This document shows positions 30,723-39,771 of a stretch of DNA of 64,000 bases, piece after piece (the first letter of the stretch is position 1; each line of letters starts with the position of its first letter). A program made the translations under genes and the position numbers. Below the pieces are notes generated by a model. It was not told where the DNA came from. It was given only the letters and a program-made list of their open reading frames with translations, and did not search any database. This DNA comes from Streptomyces ipomoeae 91-03. Its GTDB lineage: Bacteria > Actinomycetota > Actinomycetes > Streptomycetales > Streptomycetaceae. Where the stretch lies: NCBI RefSeq assembly GCF_000317595.1, contig NZ_AEJC01000490.1:1-64000 (forward strand). The letters are read 5' to 3'.

Positions 30723-31170
30723 GTCTGCACACGGCCGCGGTGCGCGGCGCGGCGACGGTCTCGGGGAGCAGCACGAGCCGGCGCTGCGGGCCGACGGCGC
30801 CTCGGCGTGGTCGTTTGCGGTGATCACCTCGCCGTGCCGGGTGATCGGCAGGAAGTAGTCCCGGCGGCGCACGGTCTGGGTCGCCACGAACAGCCCGTAC
30901 AGGCCCCTGAGGCCGGCGCCCCGGAGCATCAGGCTGAGCGTGGCCAGGGCCGCGATCGTGGCGAGGGCGGCACCGGTGCATCTCGGGGTTGAAGACCGCG
31001 AGCCCGTGAGCAGTGAAGCGACGAGCAGGCAGCGGGAGGCCGACTGAGCCGTTGCAGGTGATCATCACGGCCGCGAAGACGGTGTCGTGGACGAGGGCGG
31101 AGCTCTTGTCGCCGCCGTCGGCCATGAGCATGGCGATCGGGACGACGGCAGTCCCTCGCTCGGTGAGCGG
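30723..31170 (-). pseudogene. Decayed calcium/cation:proton antiporter (ChaA-like)
   Basis: Three blocks of one membrane antiporter are readable in two frames. Block 1 (about 31150-30978) reads through ADGGDKSSALVHDTVFAAV and AVFNPE. At about 30975 the frame shifts, apparently by one extra base, and block 2 (about 30972-30780) continues with TGAALATIAALATLSL and YGLFVATQTVRRRDYFLP. A large part is then missing, and block 3 near 30775-30735 has the LVLLPETVAA motif in the first frame. The N-terminal and C-terminal membrane segments are gone. A functional ChaA is over 350 residues. The remnant sits between the MFS gene and terC. Confidence 0.75.
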
Positions 31171-31300
31171 CCGGAGCCGAGCGAGCACGCGGTGATCGTT
31201 CCAGACATGAAAGGGCCCCGCACTCCGGTCGACGCCGTGGAACTGCGTCGTCGGTCGTACGGGGCCCAAGCGATCGTTCGCGGTGCGGTGTCGGCAGCCG

Positions 31301-32302
31301 TCAGGCCTCGACGCTGTCCTTCTGCGCGCCTTCGGCCTTCTCCTGCTCGGCCTCGGCTCGTGCCTGCTTCTTGGAGGCGATCAGGCTGGTGATCGTGGTG
31401 ACGATCAGGACCGCGCAGATCACGCCCAGCGAGACCGGGATGGAGATCTCGGGCACATGGACGCCGGACTCGTGCAGCGCGTGCAGCACCAGCTTCACAC
31501 CGATGAAGCCGAGGATGACCGACAGACCGTAGGAGAGGTGGACCAGCTTCTTCAGCAGACCGCCGATGAGGAAGTACAACTGCCTGAGACCCATCAGCGC
31601 GAACGCGTTGGCCGTGAACACGATGTACGGGTCCTGCGTCAGGCCGAAGATCGCCGGGATCGAGTCCAGGGCGAAGAGCACGTCGGTGGTGCCGATCGCG
31701 AGCATGACGACCAGCATCGGCGTCATGACGCGCTTGCCGTTCTGCTTGATCCACAGCTTGGTGCCGTGGTAGCGGTCGGCCACGCCGAAGCGCCTCTCGG
31801 CGGCCTTGAGGAGCTTGTTCTCCTCCCACTCCTCCTCCGACTCGTCCGCCCTGGCCTCCTGGATCAGCTTCCAGGCGGTGTAGATCAGGAACGCGCCGAA
31901 GATGTAGAAGACCCAGGAGAAGCTGGCGATGATCGCCGCACCCGCGGCGATGAATATCGCGCGAAGCACCAGGGCTATCAGCACACCGATCAGCAGGACC
32001 CGCTGCTGGTACTGGGAGGGCACGGCGAACTTCGCCATGATCAGGACGAAGACGAAGAGGTTGTCGACGCTCAGGGACTTCTCGGTGATGAAGCCCGCGA
32101 AGAACTCTCCGGCCGGCTGGCCACCGGCGAAGACAAGCAGTCCGAGCCCGAAGAGCGCGGCGAGGACGATCCAGACGACCGTCCAGATTCCGGCTTCCTT
32201 GATGGACACGTCATGGGGCTTGCGGCCGATGAAGAAGTCGACCGCGATGAGGGCGGCAAGGCCCACAACAGTCAGGACCCACAGGGTCGTGGAAACATCC
32301 AC
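31301..32302 (-). CDS. TerC-family integral membrane protein
   Basis: A 333-residue polytopic membrane protein of the TerC/Alx family, with about nine helices. Conserved features are SLSVDNLFVFVLIM (acidic residues in a helix), KRVMTPMLVVMLAIGTTDVLFALDSIPAIFG and a charged loop EEEWEENK. Family members export manganese or act in metal and redox homeostasis. GTG at 32302 is chosen; CCGGAGG lies 4 bases upstream. The gene has a predicted 176-base structured leader able to hide that site, and a good promoter at 32485-32513. Confidence 0.93.
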   Translation of the reverse strand: MDVSTTLWVLTVVGLAALIAVDFFIGRKPHDVSIKEAGIWTVVWIVLAALFGLGLLVFAGGQPAGEFFAGFITEKSLSVDNLFVFVLIMAKFAVPSQYQQRVLLIGVLIALVLRAIFIAAGAAIIASFSWVFYIFGAFLIYTAWKLIQEARADESEEEWEENKLLKAAERRFGVADRYHGTKLWIKQNGKRVMTPMLVVMLAIGTTDVLFALDSIPAIFGLTQDPYIVFTANAFALMGLRQLYFLIGGLLKKLVHLSYGLSVILGFIGVKLVLHALHESGVHVPEISIPVSLGVICAVLIVTTITSLIASKKQARAEAEQEKAEGAQKDSVEA

Positions 32303-32478
32303 TGCGCCTCCGGCAATACGTAACGGCAAATTTCAGCGTCATCGCTACCGGAGGTCTCTTCCACCCGGTCCTCCAGGACGTTCCACAACGCCTGGTGCCG
32401 CCGGGCCGACGCCCCGGGATCTGGATTGATCCGTATTGACGGGTACGCCGCAGCAAGTAGGGAGTACTCCCCTCCGCT
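32303..32478 (-). promoter_or_regulatory. Candidate manganese-type (yybP-ykoY-like) riboswitch leader of terC
   Basis: The predicted transcript starts at about 32478. Helix P1 can form between CGGAGG (32471-32476) and CCUCCG (32349-32354), enclosing about 115 bases. GGAGUA directly follows the 5' strand and AGAGA precedes the 3' strand, like the conserved edges of yybP-ykoY RNAs. Internal hairpins include CCGGG/CCCGG and CCAGGCGUU paired with AACGUCCUGG. The 3' strand CCUCCGG (32348-32354) is perfectly complementary to the ribosome binding site CCGGAGG (32307-32313), so P1 and an anti-Shine-Dalgarno helix exclude each other. Metal ligand is inferred from the family and the TerC gene. Confidence 0.6.
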
Positions 32479-32484
32479 CATAAG

Positions 32485-32513
32485 AGCCTACCCGTTCACC
32501 AAGAAAAGGTAAA
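32485..32513 (-). promoter_or_regulatory. Promoter of terC leader
   Basis: On the minus strand TTTACC and TAGGCT are separated by 17 bp. The start point, about 7 bases on, coincides with the first helix of the structured leader. Confidence 0.65.
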
Positions 32514-32584
32514 GGGTCAGGCAAAGGAAGTATCAAAACTGCTGATCAGAGGGCTTTGCAAGGTCTTGGTGGAGCCCGGATCCC

Positions 32585-34729
32585 TCAGCGGTTCCAGGAG
32601 CGGCGGGCGTCCGCGACCTGAGTGAGCACGGTGTGCAGGACCCGGCTGCCGGGCGGGAGGAGTGAGGGCTCGTACGTCCATGCGTGCCCGACCCATGGGT
32701 CGGCCAGGTGGTCGTCGGGGGTGGGGGTGAGTCGCAGCAGCGAACGCCACAGCGGGTCGAGCAAGGGCCCGTACGCGGCGGCCTCCTGTCGGTCGGCGAC
32801 CATCATCAGCTGGACGCCTACGGCCGGGCCCTCGTCCGCGAGGTAGCGGAGCTGGGTCACGGCGCGGTCGTCGAAGCCGTGGGGGAAGTCGTTGACGATC
32901 AGGAGTTGTTCGGCCGTGTCGAAGCCCGGGGGCAGGGAGTCGGCCGCGCCGCCGCGCACCGCCATCTGCACGAGGTCGACGCGCTGGGTGAGCCGGCCCA
33001 GGACGTCCGAGACGCCCGCGGCTCCGGCGGCCGGCGGTCCGGCGAGGACATCGGCCTGCACCAGCGGCGCGAACGCGGAGGCGCCCGCCCCGGCCGGGTC
33101 GATGACGTGCACACCGAACTCGCCGGGCGGGTACACCGCGAGCAGTCGTGCGGCGAGCGCCACCGCTGTGTCCAGCGCGAGGCGGCGCAGTTCGTCGGAG
33201 TCGGTGAGCGAGTCACGGGAGCCGGTGCGGCCACTGTCGATCCACAGGCCCCGCTCCAGCGGCAGCCGGACCAGCATCGGGATGCGCAGGTCCTCGCTCT
33301 CCGGCAGATGCAGGTCGCCCACGCGCAGGGCCATGGAGATGTCCATCGGGACCCGGTAGCCGTGCCATACCGGGTTGTCCCAGCGTGCGTAGGCGGCGGG
33401 CAGCGCGGGCTCGACGACGTCGGCCTCGGCCCGGAGCTGGGCGAGGTCCCGGTCCAGGGCCTCCCTGGCCTGGTCGACGAGCTGGGCGTGCTTGGCGCGG
33501 GCGGCCTCACGCGCGGCGTCCCCCTGCCCACCGATCCGGCTGCGGGGGTCGGACAGGACCCTGTCCAGCTCCTGTTCCATGCGGGACTCGGCGAAGTCGA
33601 CGGCGCTGCGGTACGCGGCCGTGGTGCGGGCCAGATCCTCGAACATGCCCCACACCTGGTTGTAGAGCCGCTCGTCCATGGACCAGCCGGTGGCGTCACC
33701 GGCGACGGGCTGCGCGGGCTGCCCCGGCTGGGCCGGGGGCGCTGTCGGAGGGGGCGGTGGCGGTGCGGTGTTCTGGCGCCGGGGATGGGTGTAGTCGACC
33801 GGGCCGCCGGTCGCGGGTGCGGCGGGCTGGGTGCCGGTGGACGGGTCCGTCGGTGCCGGGCCGCCGTGCTGTGCGGACGCGTCGTCGGGCAGCGTGGCGT
33901 CCGGGGAAGCGGGGGCGCCGTAGGGAGGCGTGCCGTCGTGCGGTCCCGAGGCGCCGTACGGAGCGGTGGCGTCCGGGGTGCCCGGCGAGCCGTACGGGGA
34001 TGTCGTGCCGTACGGCGAGGTGGGCTGGGCTCCTCCCTGGGCCGGTGCCGTGCTCCCGGAGACGCCCTGTGGTGTTGTGCCGCCGTGGGTCTGGTCGGGG
34101 GCCGGCGTGGGCGCGGCGGTCTGCCGGGGGCGGTCGGCCTCGGGCAGGCGGGGCGGGGGCGCCGCCACCGAGCGGGCGAGGCCTTGGGCCACCGCCTCGT
34201 GAATGCTGCCCGCGAGCTGTCGGGCCTCGGGCAGGCCCTGGTCGGTCAGCAGGTCCATGAGGCCGCCCGCGTACCCCTGGCCGACCGCGCGGACCTTCCA
34301 GGCACCCTGCCTGCGATACAGCTCCAGGGCGATGACGGCGGACTCCGCCTCCAGGCCGGTGATGGTGTAGCTGGCGACCTCGGTGCCGTCGAGGCCGGTG
34401 ACCGCGACGAAGGGGGCGGGGACGGCGCCGAACCGCACCGGGCCACCCGTCCCGGACGGCAGCGCGAGCAGCACGGTGACCCGGTGCACGGACGGCGGCA
34501 GGGCGCTCAGGTCCACGGCGAGGCGGTGGTCGGCCGCCGCCTGCTTGGAGACCTCCAGGCCCGGCAGGGTGGGCGCGCCCGGATGGGCCACCCACTCCAC
34601 GCCGTGCACCCGGCCGTGCTCGTCGCCGAGGGTGGCTCCGGCCACTATCGGCGCGCCGGCCGAGACCCGTATCTCCAGTCGGACCTCGGGCAGCGGATGG
34701 TTCTGCCCCCGGACCAGCTCGGCCGTCAT
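32585..34729 (-). CDS. TerD-domain protein fused to FtsK-like pseudo-ATPase
   Basis: A 714-residue soluble protein. Residues 1-180 are a TerD-like beta-sandwich (LPEVRLEIRVSAG, ITGLEAESAVIALELYRRQGAWKVRAVGQGY). Residues 190-345 are a Pro/Gly/Ala-rich linker with tandem PYG-type repeats. Residues 350-714 resemble the ATPase fold of FtsK-like proteins: the usual Walker A Lys-Ser is replaced (GRTGSRDS), while a Walker-B-like LLIVNDFP and RRLALDTAVALAARLLA helix remain. It is therefore probably catalytically dead. An AGGGGGA site precedes the ATG. It follows terD by 46 bp and likely shares its transcript. Confidence 0.82.
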   Translation of the reverse strand: MTAELVRGQNHPLPEVRLEIRVSAGAPIVAGATLGDEHGRVHGVEWVAHPGAPTLPGLEVSKQAAADHRLAVDLSALPPSVHRVTVLLALPSGTGGPVRFGAVPAPFVAVTGLDGTEVASYTITGLEAESAVIALELYRRQGAWKVRAVGQGYAGGLMDLLTDQGLPEARQLAGSIHEAVAQGLARSVAAPPPRLPEADRPRQTAAPTPAPDQTHGGTTPQGVSGSTAPAQGGAQPTSPYGTTSPYGSPGTPDATAPYGASGPHDGTPPYGAPASPDATLPDDASAQHGGPAPTDPSTGTQPAAPATGGPVDYTHPRRQNTAPPPPPPTAPPAQPGQPAQPVAGDATGWSMDERLYNQVWGMFEDLARTTAAYRSAVDFAESRMEQELDRVLSDPRSRIGGQGDAAREAARAKHAQLVDQAREALDRDLAQLRAEADVVEPALPAAYARWDNPVWHGYRVPMDISMALRVGDLHLPESEDLRIPMLVRLPLERGLWIDSGRTGSRDSLTDSDELRRLALDTAVALAARLLAVYPPGEFGVHVIDPAGAGASAFAPLVQADVLAGPPAAGAAGVSDVLGRLTQRVDLVQMAVRGGAADSLPPGFDTAEQLLIVNDFPHGFDDRAVTQLRYLADEGPAVGVQLMMVADRQEAAAYGPLLDPLWRSLLRLTPTPDDHLADPWVGHAWTYEPSLLPPGSRVLHTVLTQVADARRSWNR

Positions 34730-34775
34730 CGGCTTCGTCCCCCTGTGTCGCTTCGTGCGTGTGGCGTCCGGCTCC

Positions 34776-35354
34776 CTACAGGACCGGCAGGATCGCGGGC
34801 ATCAGGTCCTGGAAGGTGCGGCCGTTGGCGGGCGAACCGATGGCGGTCATCTGCCAGCCCCCGCCCGAGCGGTGCACCTTGGCCATGATCTGGGCCGTGT
34901 ACTGGCCGCCGCCCGCGAGGGTGTAGCGCGCGAGCTCCTGCCCGTTCGTCTCGTCGACCAGTCGGCAGAACGCGTTCTGCACTTCCTGGAACGTCTGACC
35001 CGTGAAGGAGTTCACGGTGAAGATGATCTGGTCGATGTGGACGGGGACACGGGCCAGGTCGACGAGGATCGCCTCGTCGTCGCCGCCCTGGCCTACACCA
35101 CCGACCAGGTTGTCACCGGTGTGACGGACGGAGCCGTCGTCGCTCACCAGGTGACGGAAGAAGACGACGTCGACCGGCTGCTTGTCCGCGAACAGGACGG
35201 CCGAGGCGTCGAGGTCGATCTCACGGGTGCGGGATCCGAACAGGCCGCGCCGGGGGGCAGCCTGCCAGCCGAGACCCATGCGCACCGCGGTCAGGCTGCC
35301 TCCGTCGTTCTTCTGCAGACTGATGGCCTGACCCTTGGTCATGTTGACGGTCAC
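34776..35354 (-). CDS. terD: TerD-family stress protein
   Basis: A 192-residue TerD-fold protein. These are calcium-binding beta-sandwich proteins found with tellurite, phage and DNA-damage stress loci. The motifs MTKGQAISLQK, EIDLDASAVLF and GDNLVGGVGQGGDDEAILVDL with its acidic metal site are intact. GTG at 35354 has AGGGGAA upstream. It probably heads an operon with the TerD/FtsK-like fusion. A damage-type promoter (TTGTCAGTG-N8-TATGGT) at 35412-35434 gives a leader of about 50 bases. Confidence 0.93.
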   Translation of the reverse strand: MTVNMTKGQAISLQKNDGGSLTAVRMGLGWQAAPRRGLFGSRTREIDLDASAVLFADKQPVDVVFFRHLVSDDGSVRHTGDNLVGGVGQGGDDEAILVDLARVPVHIDQIIFTVNSFTGQTFQEVQNAFCRLVDETNGQELARYTLAGGGQYTAQIMAKVHRSGGGWQMTAIGSPANGRTFQDLMPAILPVL

Positions 35355-35411
35355 GCGCTGATTCCCCTCTCGAACTGTCCCCTGTTGCCGCGGAGTCCGC
35401 GGATGTGCAGC

Positions 35412-35434
35412 ACCATACGCAGCGGCACTGACAA
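35412..35434 (-). promoter_or_regulatory. RecA-NDp/PafBC-type promoter upstream of terD
   Basis: On the minus strand TTGTCAGTG, 8 bases, TATGGT: an exact match to the damage-promoter consensus. It lies about 57 bases before the terD start. Confidence 0.82.
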
Positions 35435-35486
35435 TGCCGCAGCCTGTGTCGCACTTTGTGTCGGTCTTGCAACACAGTGCGCCCGC

Positions 35487-35512
35487 GCCGGGGGTGCGGC
35501 CCCTCCCCCGGC
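35487..35512 (-). terminator. Hairpin terminator of uvrB
   Basis: GCCGGGGG and CCCCCGGC form an 8-bp stem with a 10-base loop, 13 bases beyond the uvrB stop codon and 52 bases upstream of the terD promoter. Confidence 0.75.
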
Positions 35513-35525
35513 ATCCGTCGAGCCG

Positions 35526-37655
35526 TCAGGCCAGGCCCGCCTCCTTCATCTGCCGCAGCTCCTTCTTCATCTCCGAGACCTCGTCGCGCAGCCGGGCGGC
35601 GATCTCGAACTGCAAGTCGGCGGCAGCCGCACGCATCCGCGCCGTCATCTCCTCGATCTGCTCGGCGAGGTCGGCCGCGGGACGGTCGGTCGGCACCGTC
35701 TCCTTGGTCTTGCCCTTGGCGGACTTGGCCGCCTTGCCGGCGAGGGATGGCACGGGGGCCTTCGCGCCCTTGCCGTCCTTCCCCTTGCGGTAGCCCGTGC
35801 CGAGCAGCTGTTCGGTGTCGACGTCCTCGCGAGCGATCTGCGCGACGATGTCGTTGATCTTCTTGCGGAGCGGCTGCGGGTCGATGCCGTTCGCCTTGTT
35901 GTACGCGACCTGCTTCTCCCGGCGGCGGTTGGTCTCGTCGATGGCCTTCTCCATCGCCGGGGTGATCTTGTCGGCGTACATGTGGACCTGGCCGGACACA
36001 TTGCGCGCCGCGCGGCCGATGGTCTGGATCAGAGAGGTCCCGGAGCGCAGGAAGCCCTCCTTGTCGGCGTCCAGGATCGCCACCAGGGAGACCTCGGGGA
36101 GGTCGAGGCCCTCGCGCAGGAGGTTGATGCCGACCAGGACGTCGTACTCGCCGGAGCGCAGCTCGCGCAGCAGCTCGACACGGCGCAGGGTGTCGACGTC
36201 GCTGTGGAGGTAGCGGACCTGGATGCCGAGTTCCAGGAAGTAGTCGGTGAGGTCCTCGGCCATCTTCTTGGTGAGCGTGGTGACCAGGACGCGCTCGTCC
36301 TTCTCGGTGCGCTTGCGGATCTCGTGCACCAGGTCGTCGATCTGGCCCTCGGTGGGCTTGACGACGACCTCGGGGTCGACCAGTCCGGTGGGGCGGATGA
36401 TCTGCTCGACCTGACCGTCGGAGCGGGACAGCTCGTACTGGCCCGGGGTCGCCGAGAGGTAGACGGTCTGGCCGATGCGCTTCTGGAACTCCTCCCACTT
36501 CAGGGGCCGGTTGTCCAGGGCGGACGGCAGCCGGAAGCCGTGGTCCACGAGGGTGCGCTTGCGGGAGGCGTCGCCCTCGTACATCGCGCCGATCTGGGGG
36601 ACGGTGACGTGGGACTCGTCGATGACGAGGAGGAAGTCCTCCGGGAAGTAGTCGAGCAGCGTGTTCGGCGGGGAGCCGGGCTCGCGGCCGTCGAAGTGCA
36701 TCGAGTAGTTCTCCACGCCCGAGCAGGAGCCGATCTGGCGGAGCATCTCGATGTCGTAGGTGGTGCGCATCCGCAGGCGCTGGGCCTCCAGAAGCTTGCC
36801 CTGCTTCTCCAGCTCCGCCAGGCGCTCCGCCAGTTCCTTCTCGATGTCGTTGACGGCCCGCTCCATGCGCTCGGGGCCGGCGACGTAGTGGGAGGCGGGG
36901 AAGACGTACAGCTGCTGGTCGTCGCTGATGATCTCGCCGGTGAGCGGGTGCAGCGTGGAGAGGGCCTCGATCTCGTCGCCGAACATCTCGATGCGGACGG
37001 CGAGTTCCTCGTAGACCGGGAAGATCTCGATGGTGTCGCCGCGGACGCGGAAGGTGCCGCGGGTGAACGCCAGGTCGTTGCGGGTGTACTGGATGTCCAC
37101 GAAGCGGCGCAGCAGCTCGTCCCGGTCGTGTTCGTCGCCGACCTTCAGGGGGACCATCCGGTCGACGTACTCCTGGGGCGTACCGAGGCCGTAGATGCAG
37201 GAGACCGAGGCGACCACGACGACGTCGCGGCGGGTGAGCAGCGAGTTGGTCGCGGAGTGGCGCAGGCGCTCGACCTCCTCGTTGATCGAGGAGTCCTTCT
37301 CGATGTAGGTGTCCGACTGCGGGACGTAGGCCTCGGGTTGGTAGTAGTCGTAGTACGAGACGAAGTATTCGACCGCGTTGTTCGGCAGCAGCTCGCGGAA
37401 CTCGTTGGCCAGCTGGGCGGCCAGCGTCTTGTTCGGCGCCATCACCAGGGTGGGGCGCTGGAGCTTCTCGATCATCCACGCGGTGGTGGCGGACTTGCCG
37501 GTGCCGGTCGCGCCGAGCAGGACGACGTCCTTCTCACCTGCTTCGATGCGCCGGGCCAGCTCGGCGATGGCCGTGGGCTGGTCGCCGCTCGGCTGGTAGG
37601 GGCTGACGACCTCGAAGGGCGCCACCGTGCGTTCGATCTTGGAAACGGGCCGCAT
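35526..37655 (-). CDS. uvrB: Excinuclease ABC subunit B
   Basis: UvrB is the helicase-like factor that verifies damage and recruits UvrC. The 709-residue product has Walker A GATGTGKS (47-54), the beta-hairpin region [21 protein letters not shown], motif VI GRAARN and a C-terminal UVR motif ([28 protein letters not shown], residues split across 670-700). A Lys-rich linker ([10 protein letters not shown]) precedes it. The ATG at 37655 lies 6 bases after TACGGT, so the mRNA is probably leaderless. It is 39 bp downstream of the MHYT gene. Confidence 0.98.
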   Translation of the reverse strand: MRPVSKIERTVAPFEVVSPYQPSGDQPTAIAELARRIEAGEKDVVLLGATGTGKSATTAWMIEKLQRPTLVMAPNKTLAAQLANEFRELLPNNAVEYFVSYYDYYQPEAYVPQSDTYIEKDSSINEEVERLRHSATNSLLTRRDVVVVASVSCIYGLGTPQEYVDRMVPLKVGDEHDRDELLRRFVDIQYTRNDLAFTRGTFRVRGDTIEIFPVYEELAVRIEMFGDEIEALSTLHPLTGEIISDDQQLYVFPASHYVAGPERMERAVNDIEKELAERLAELEKQGKLLEAQRLRMRTTYDIEMLRQIGSCSGVENYSMHFDGREPGSPPNTLLDYFPEDFLLVIDESHVTVPQIGAMYEGDASRKRTLVDHGFRLPSALDNRPLKWEEFQKRIGQTVYLSATPGQYELSRSDGQVEQIIRPTGLVDPEVVVKPTEGQIDDLVHEIRKRTEKDERVLVTTLTKKMAEDLTDYFLELGIQVRYLHSDVDTLRRVELLRELRSGEYDVLVGINLLREGLDLPEVSLVAILDADKEGFLRSGTSLIQTIGRAARNVSGQVHMYADKITPAMEKAIDETNRRREKQVAYNKANGIDPQPLRKKINDIVAQIAREDVDTEQLLGTGYRKGKDGKGAKAPVPSLAGKAAKSAKGKTKETVPTDRPAADLAEQIEEMTARMRAAAADLQFEIAARLRDEVSEMKKELRQMKEAGLA

Positions 37656-37661
37656 GGAACC

Positions 37662-37684
37662 ACCGTACGACTCCGCACTGACAA
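37662..37684 (-). promoter_or_regulatory. RecA-NDp/PafBC-type damage promoter of uvrB
   Basis: On the minus strand TTGTCAGTG, 8 bases, TACGGT, exact to consensus. The -10 box ends 6 bases before the ATG. The element fills the short gap after the MHYT gene, so uvrB has its own damage promoter. Confidence 0.88.
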
Positions 37685-37694
37685 CGGGCTCCGA

Positions 37695-38564
37695 TCAGCG
37701 GTTCTGCGGGGTGCGGTAGTGCCGTTCGCCGTGTACGTGACCGGCCCGGGACAGCGGGCGCCGGCCGGTGTGCACGGGGGCGTGGGCCGGGACGCCGGGG
37801 CGGCGCTCGACGGGGTTGCCGTGGAACCTGCCCATGATCATGAAGGGGTCGAACATGATGACGACACCGGCGAGGATCAGAAAGAGCAGTGGGCCGATGA
37901 TCAGCGGGGCGAGCATCGCGGCGGAGGAGGAGCCCTCGGCCGGGGCGACGGCGGCGGCGCTGTGCAGATGGACGCTGAGGGCGGCCATGCCCGTGTAGTG
38001 CATGCCGCTGACGGCGACGCCCATGACGAGGCTCGCCCCCACGCTCCACAGGAAGCCGCGGACCTGTCCGGCGGCCCACAGGGCGGCGATCGCGGCCACC
38101 ACGGCGATGACGACCGAGGCGGCCACGGTGACGGTGTTGTACTCGAGCTTGCCGTTGAGGCGCATTCCGGCCATGCCCAGGTAGTGCATGGAGGCTATGC
38201 CCAGGCCCGTGACGGTGCCGCCGGTGAAGAGCGCGGCCCCCTTTGCCCCTTTGGAGCCGACGATGAAGATGCCGACGCCGACCATGACGATCGCCAGGGC
38301 GAGACTCGCGAAGGTCATCCCCGCGTCGTAGTGGACCGGGGTCTGCACGACCTTGAATCCCATCATCGCGACGAAGTGCATGGTCCATATGCCGGAGCCG
38401 ATGGCCGCCGAGCCCAGCGCGAGCCAGCCGAGGCGCCAGCGGCCGTCGACGAGCATCGATCTCGCGGTGCAGCGAAGGCCGAGCGCACCTCCGAGGCAGG
38501 CCATGAGATAGGCCACCAAGGGTGTGACGAGTCCATAGCTGAAGCCGTCGACCGTGCCCTGCAT
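37695..38564 (-). CDS. Stand-alone MHYT-domain membrane sensor
   Basis: A 289-residue membrane protein with three MHYT motifs: MHFVAMMGF (62), MHYLGMAGM (126) and MHYTGMAAL (188), in about seven helices. MHYT domains are proposed to bind copper through Met/His and to sense oxygen, CO or NO. Most are fused to GGDEF, EAL or kinase modules; this one ends with a short basic Pro/Arg/His-rich tail and no output domain. ATG at 38564 follows GAAAGGCAG. It is divergent from glpQ and immediately upstream of uvrB. Confidence 0.9.
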   Translation of the reverse strand: MQGTVDGFSYGLVTPLVAYLMACLGGALGLRCTARSMLVDGRWRLGWLALGSAAIGSGIWTMHFVAMMGFKVVQTPVHYDAGMTFASLALAIVMVGVGIFIVGSKGAKGAALFTGGTVTGLGIASMHYLGMAGMRLNGKLEYNTVTVAASVVIAVVAAIAALWAAGQVRGFLWSVGASLVMGVAVSGMHYTGMAALSVHLHSAAAVAPAEGSSSAAMLAPLIIGPLLFLILAGVVIMFDPFMIMGRFHGNPVERRPGVPAHAPVHTGRRPLSRAGHVHGERHYRTPQNR

Positions 38565-38844
38565 GCGCGGCTGCCTTTCCCGCCCTGTCGCGTCCCTGGA
38601 TTCCCTGCACCGCCCCCGCCCCCGGGACCGCCACAACGGTCAGGGTTGTCGCAGAGAGTATGACCCCCACCGGAATGGTCGAACGATTTTCCGGCAAAGA
38701 AACACGCCCTTGCCTCACTTGTGCGGTGCCCGTGAGCGGACTTGGGCAACTCCATTCAATTCGTGGCCATCTTGCACCCTCCTCTCGTTGACCCTCTGCT
38801 GTCACGCTTGAGCTGACCGTGATCGATCGACGCGAGGAGTACGC

Positions 38845-39717
38845 ATGCAGATGCGGGCAGTTGCCGCGACGACCACCGCGTTCATGGGAGCCGCCGCCCT
38901 CGTGCTCCCCACTTCCCCCGCCCAGGCGGCCGCCGACACCGACGGTCCGCTGGTCGTCGCGCACCGCGGAGCCTCCGCCTACGCGCCCGAGAACACCCTG
39001 GCCGCCGTCGACAAGGCCGACGAGATGGGCTTCGACTGGGTCGAGAACGACGTCCAGCGCACCAAGGACGGCCGGCTTGTCGTCATCCATGACGCGACGC
39101 TCACGCGGACGACCGATGTCGAGGAGCTCTACCCGGGGCGGGCGCCTTGGAATGTGTCGGACTTCACCGCCGCGGAGATCGCGCGGTTGGACGCGGGCAG
39201 TTGGTTCAGCGACCGCTACGCGGGGGCGCGCGTGCCGACGCTGCAGCAGTACATGAGGCGTGTGTCACGCAATCACCAGAAGCTCGTCCTGGAGATCAAG
39301 AACCCCCAACTCTACCCGGGCATCGAACAACAGACCCTGAAGGTGCTCTCCAACGAGGGCTGGCTCGCTCCGGGGCACCTCAGGAACCGGCTGGTCATCC
39401 AGAGCTTCAGCGCGGACACCGTACGGCGGGTGCATGAGCTGCGCCCCGGCGTGAAGACCGGTCTGCTGGGCACCCCGGACATCTCCGACCTGCCGGAGTA
39501 CGCGACGTTCGCCGACCAGATCAACTCCTCGTACACGACCATCTCCGAGGCCTACGTCGCCACGCTCCACGCGTCCGAGGGCCCACACGGAAAGCCGTTG
39601 GAGATCCTCACCTGGACCGTGAACGACGCGGACAACGCCCGTCGGGTGGCGCGTTACGGCGTGGACGGCATCATCACGAACAAGCCGGACGTGATCGAGG
39701 AGGCCACTCGGGACTGA
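38845..39717 (+). CDS. glpQ: Secreted glycerophosphodiester phosphodiesterase
   Basis: A 290-residue exported enzyme that releases sn-glycerol-3-phosphate from glycerophosphodiesters and, in Gram-positives, may attack teichoic acids. A signal peptide ends near AQA (residues 26-28). The catalytic motif HRGASAYAPENT holds the first His, and VENDVQRTKDGRLVVIHDATL holds the metal ligands and second His. GAGGAG precedes the ATG. Streptomycete glpQ genes are often phosphate-regulated, but I could not find a convincing PHO box. A strong hairpin follows at 39772. Confidence 0.93.
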   Translation: MQMRAVAATTTAFMGAAALVLPTSPAQAAADTDGPLVVAHRGASAYAPENTLAAVDKADEMGFDWVENDVQRTKDGRLVVIHDATLTRTTDVEELYPGRAPWNVSDFTAAEIARLDAGSWFSDRYAGARVPTLQQYMRRVSRNHQKLVLEIKNPQLYPGIEQQTLKVLSNEGWLAPGHLRNRLVIQSFSADTVRRVHELRPGVKTGLLGTPDISDLPEYATFADQINSSYTTISEAYVATLHASEGPHGKPLEILTWTVNDADNARRVARYGVDGIITNKPDVIEEATRD

Positions 39718-39771
39718 GGGAGCCGTTCAGGGCCGGGGGAGTCTCGCCTCGACCCTGGCACGCCCCTTCTT

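Noticed and set aside
34383-38663. A 1426-codon open frame on the plus strand opposite terD, uvrB and the MHYT gene
   Set aside because: It is antisense to well-supported genes; its composition is that of GC-rich shadow frames with no family motifs.
38780-38820. PHO box before glpQ
   Set aside because: GTTGACC-like elements occur at spacings of 11 and 14 bases and do not form the regular direct repeats PhoP requires.
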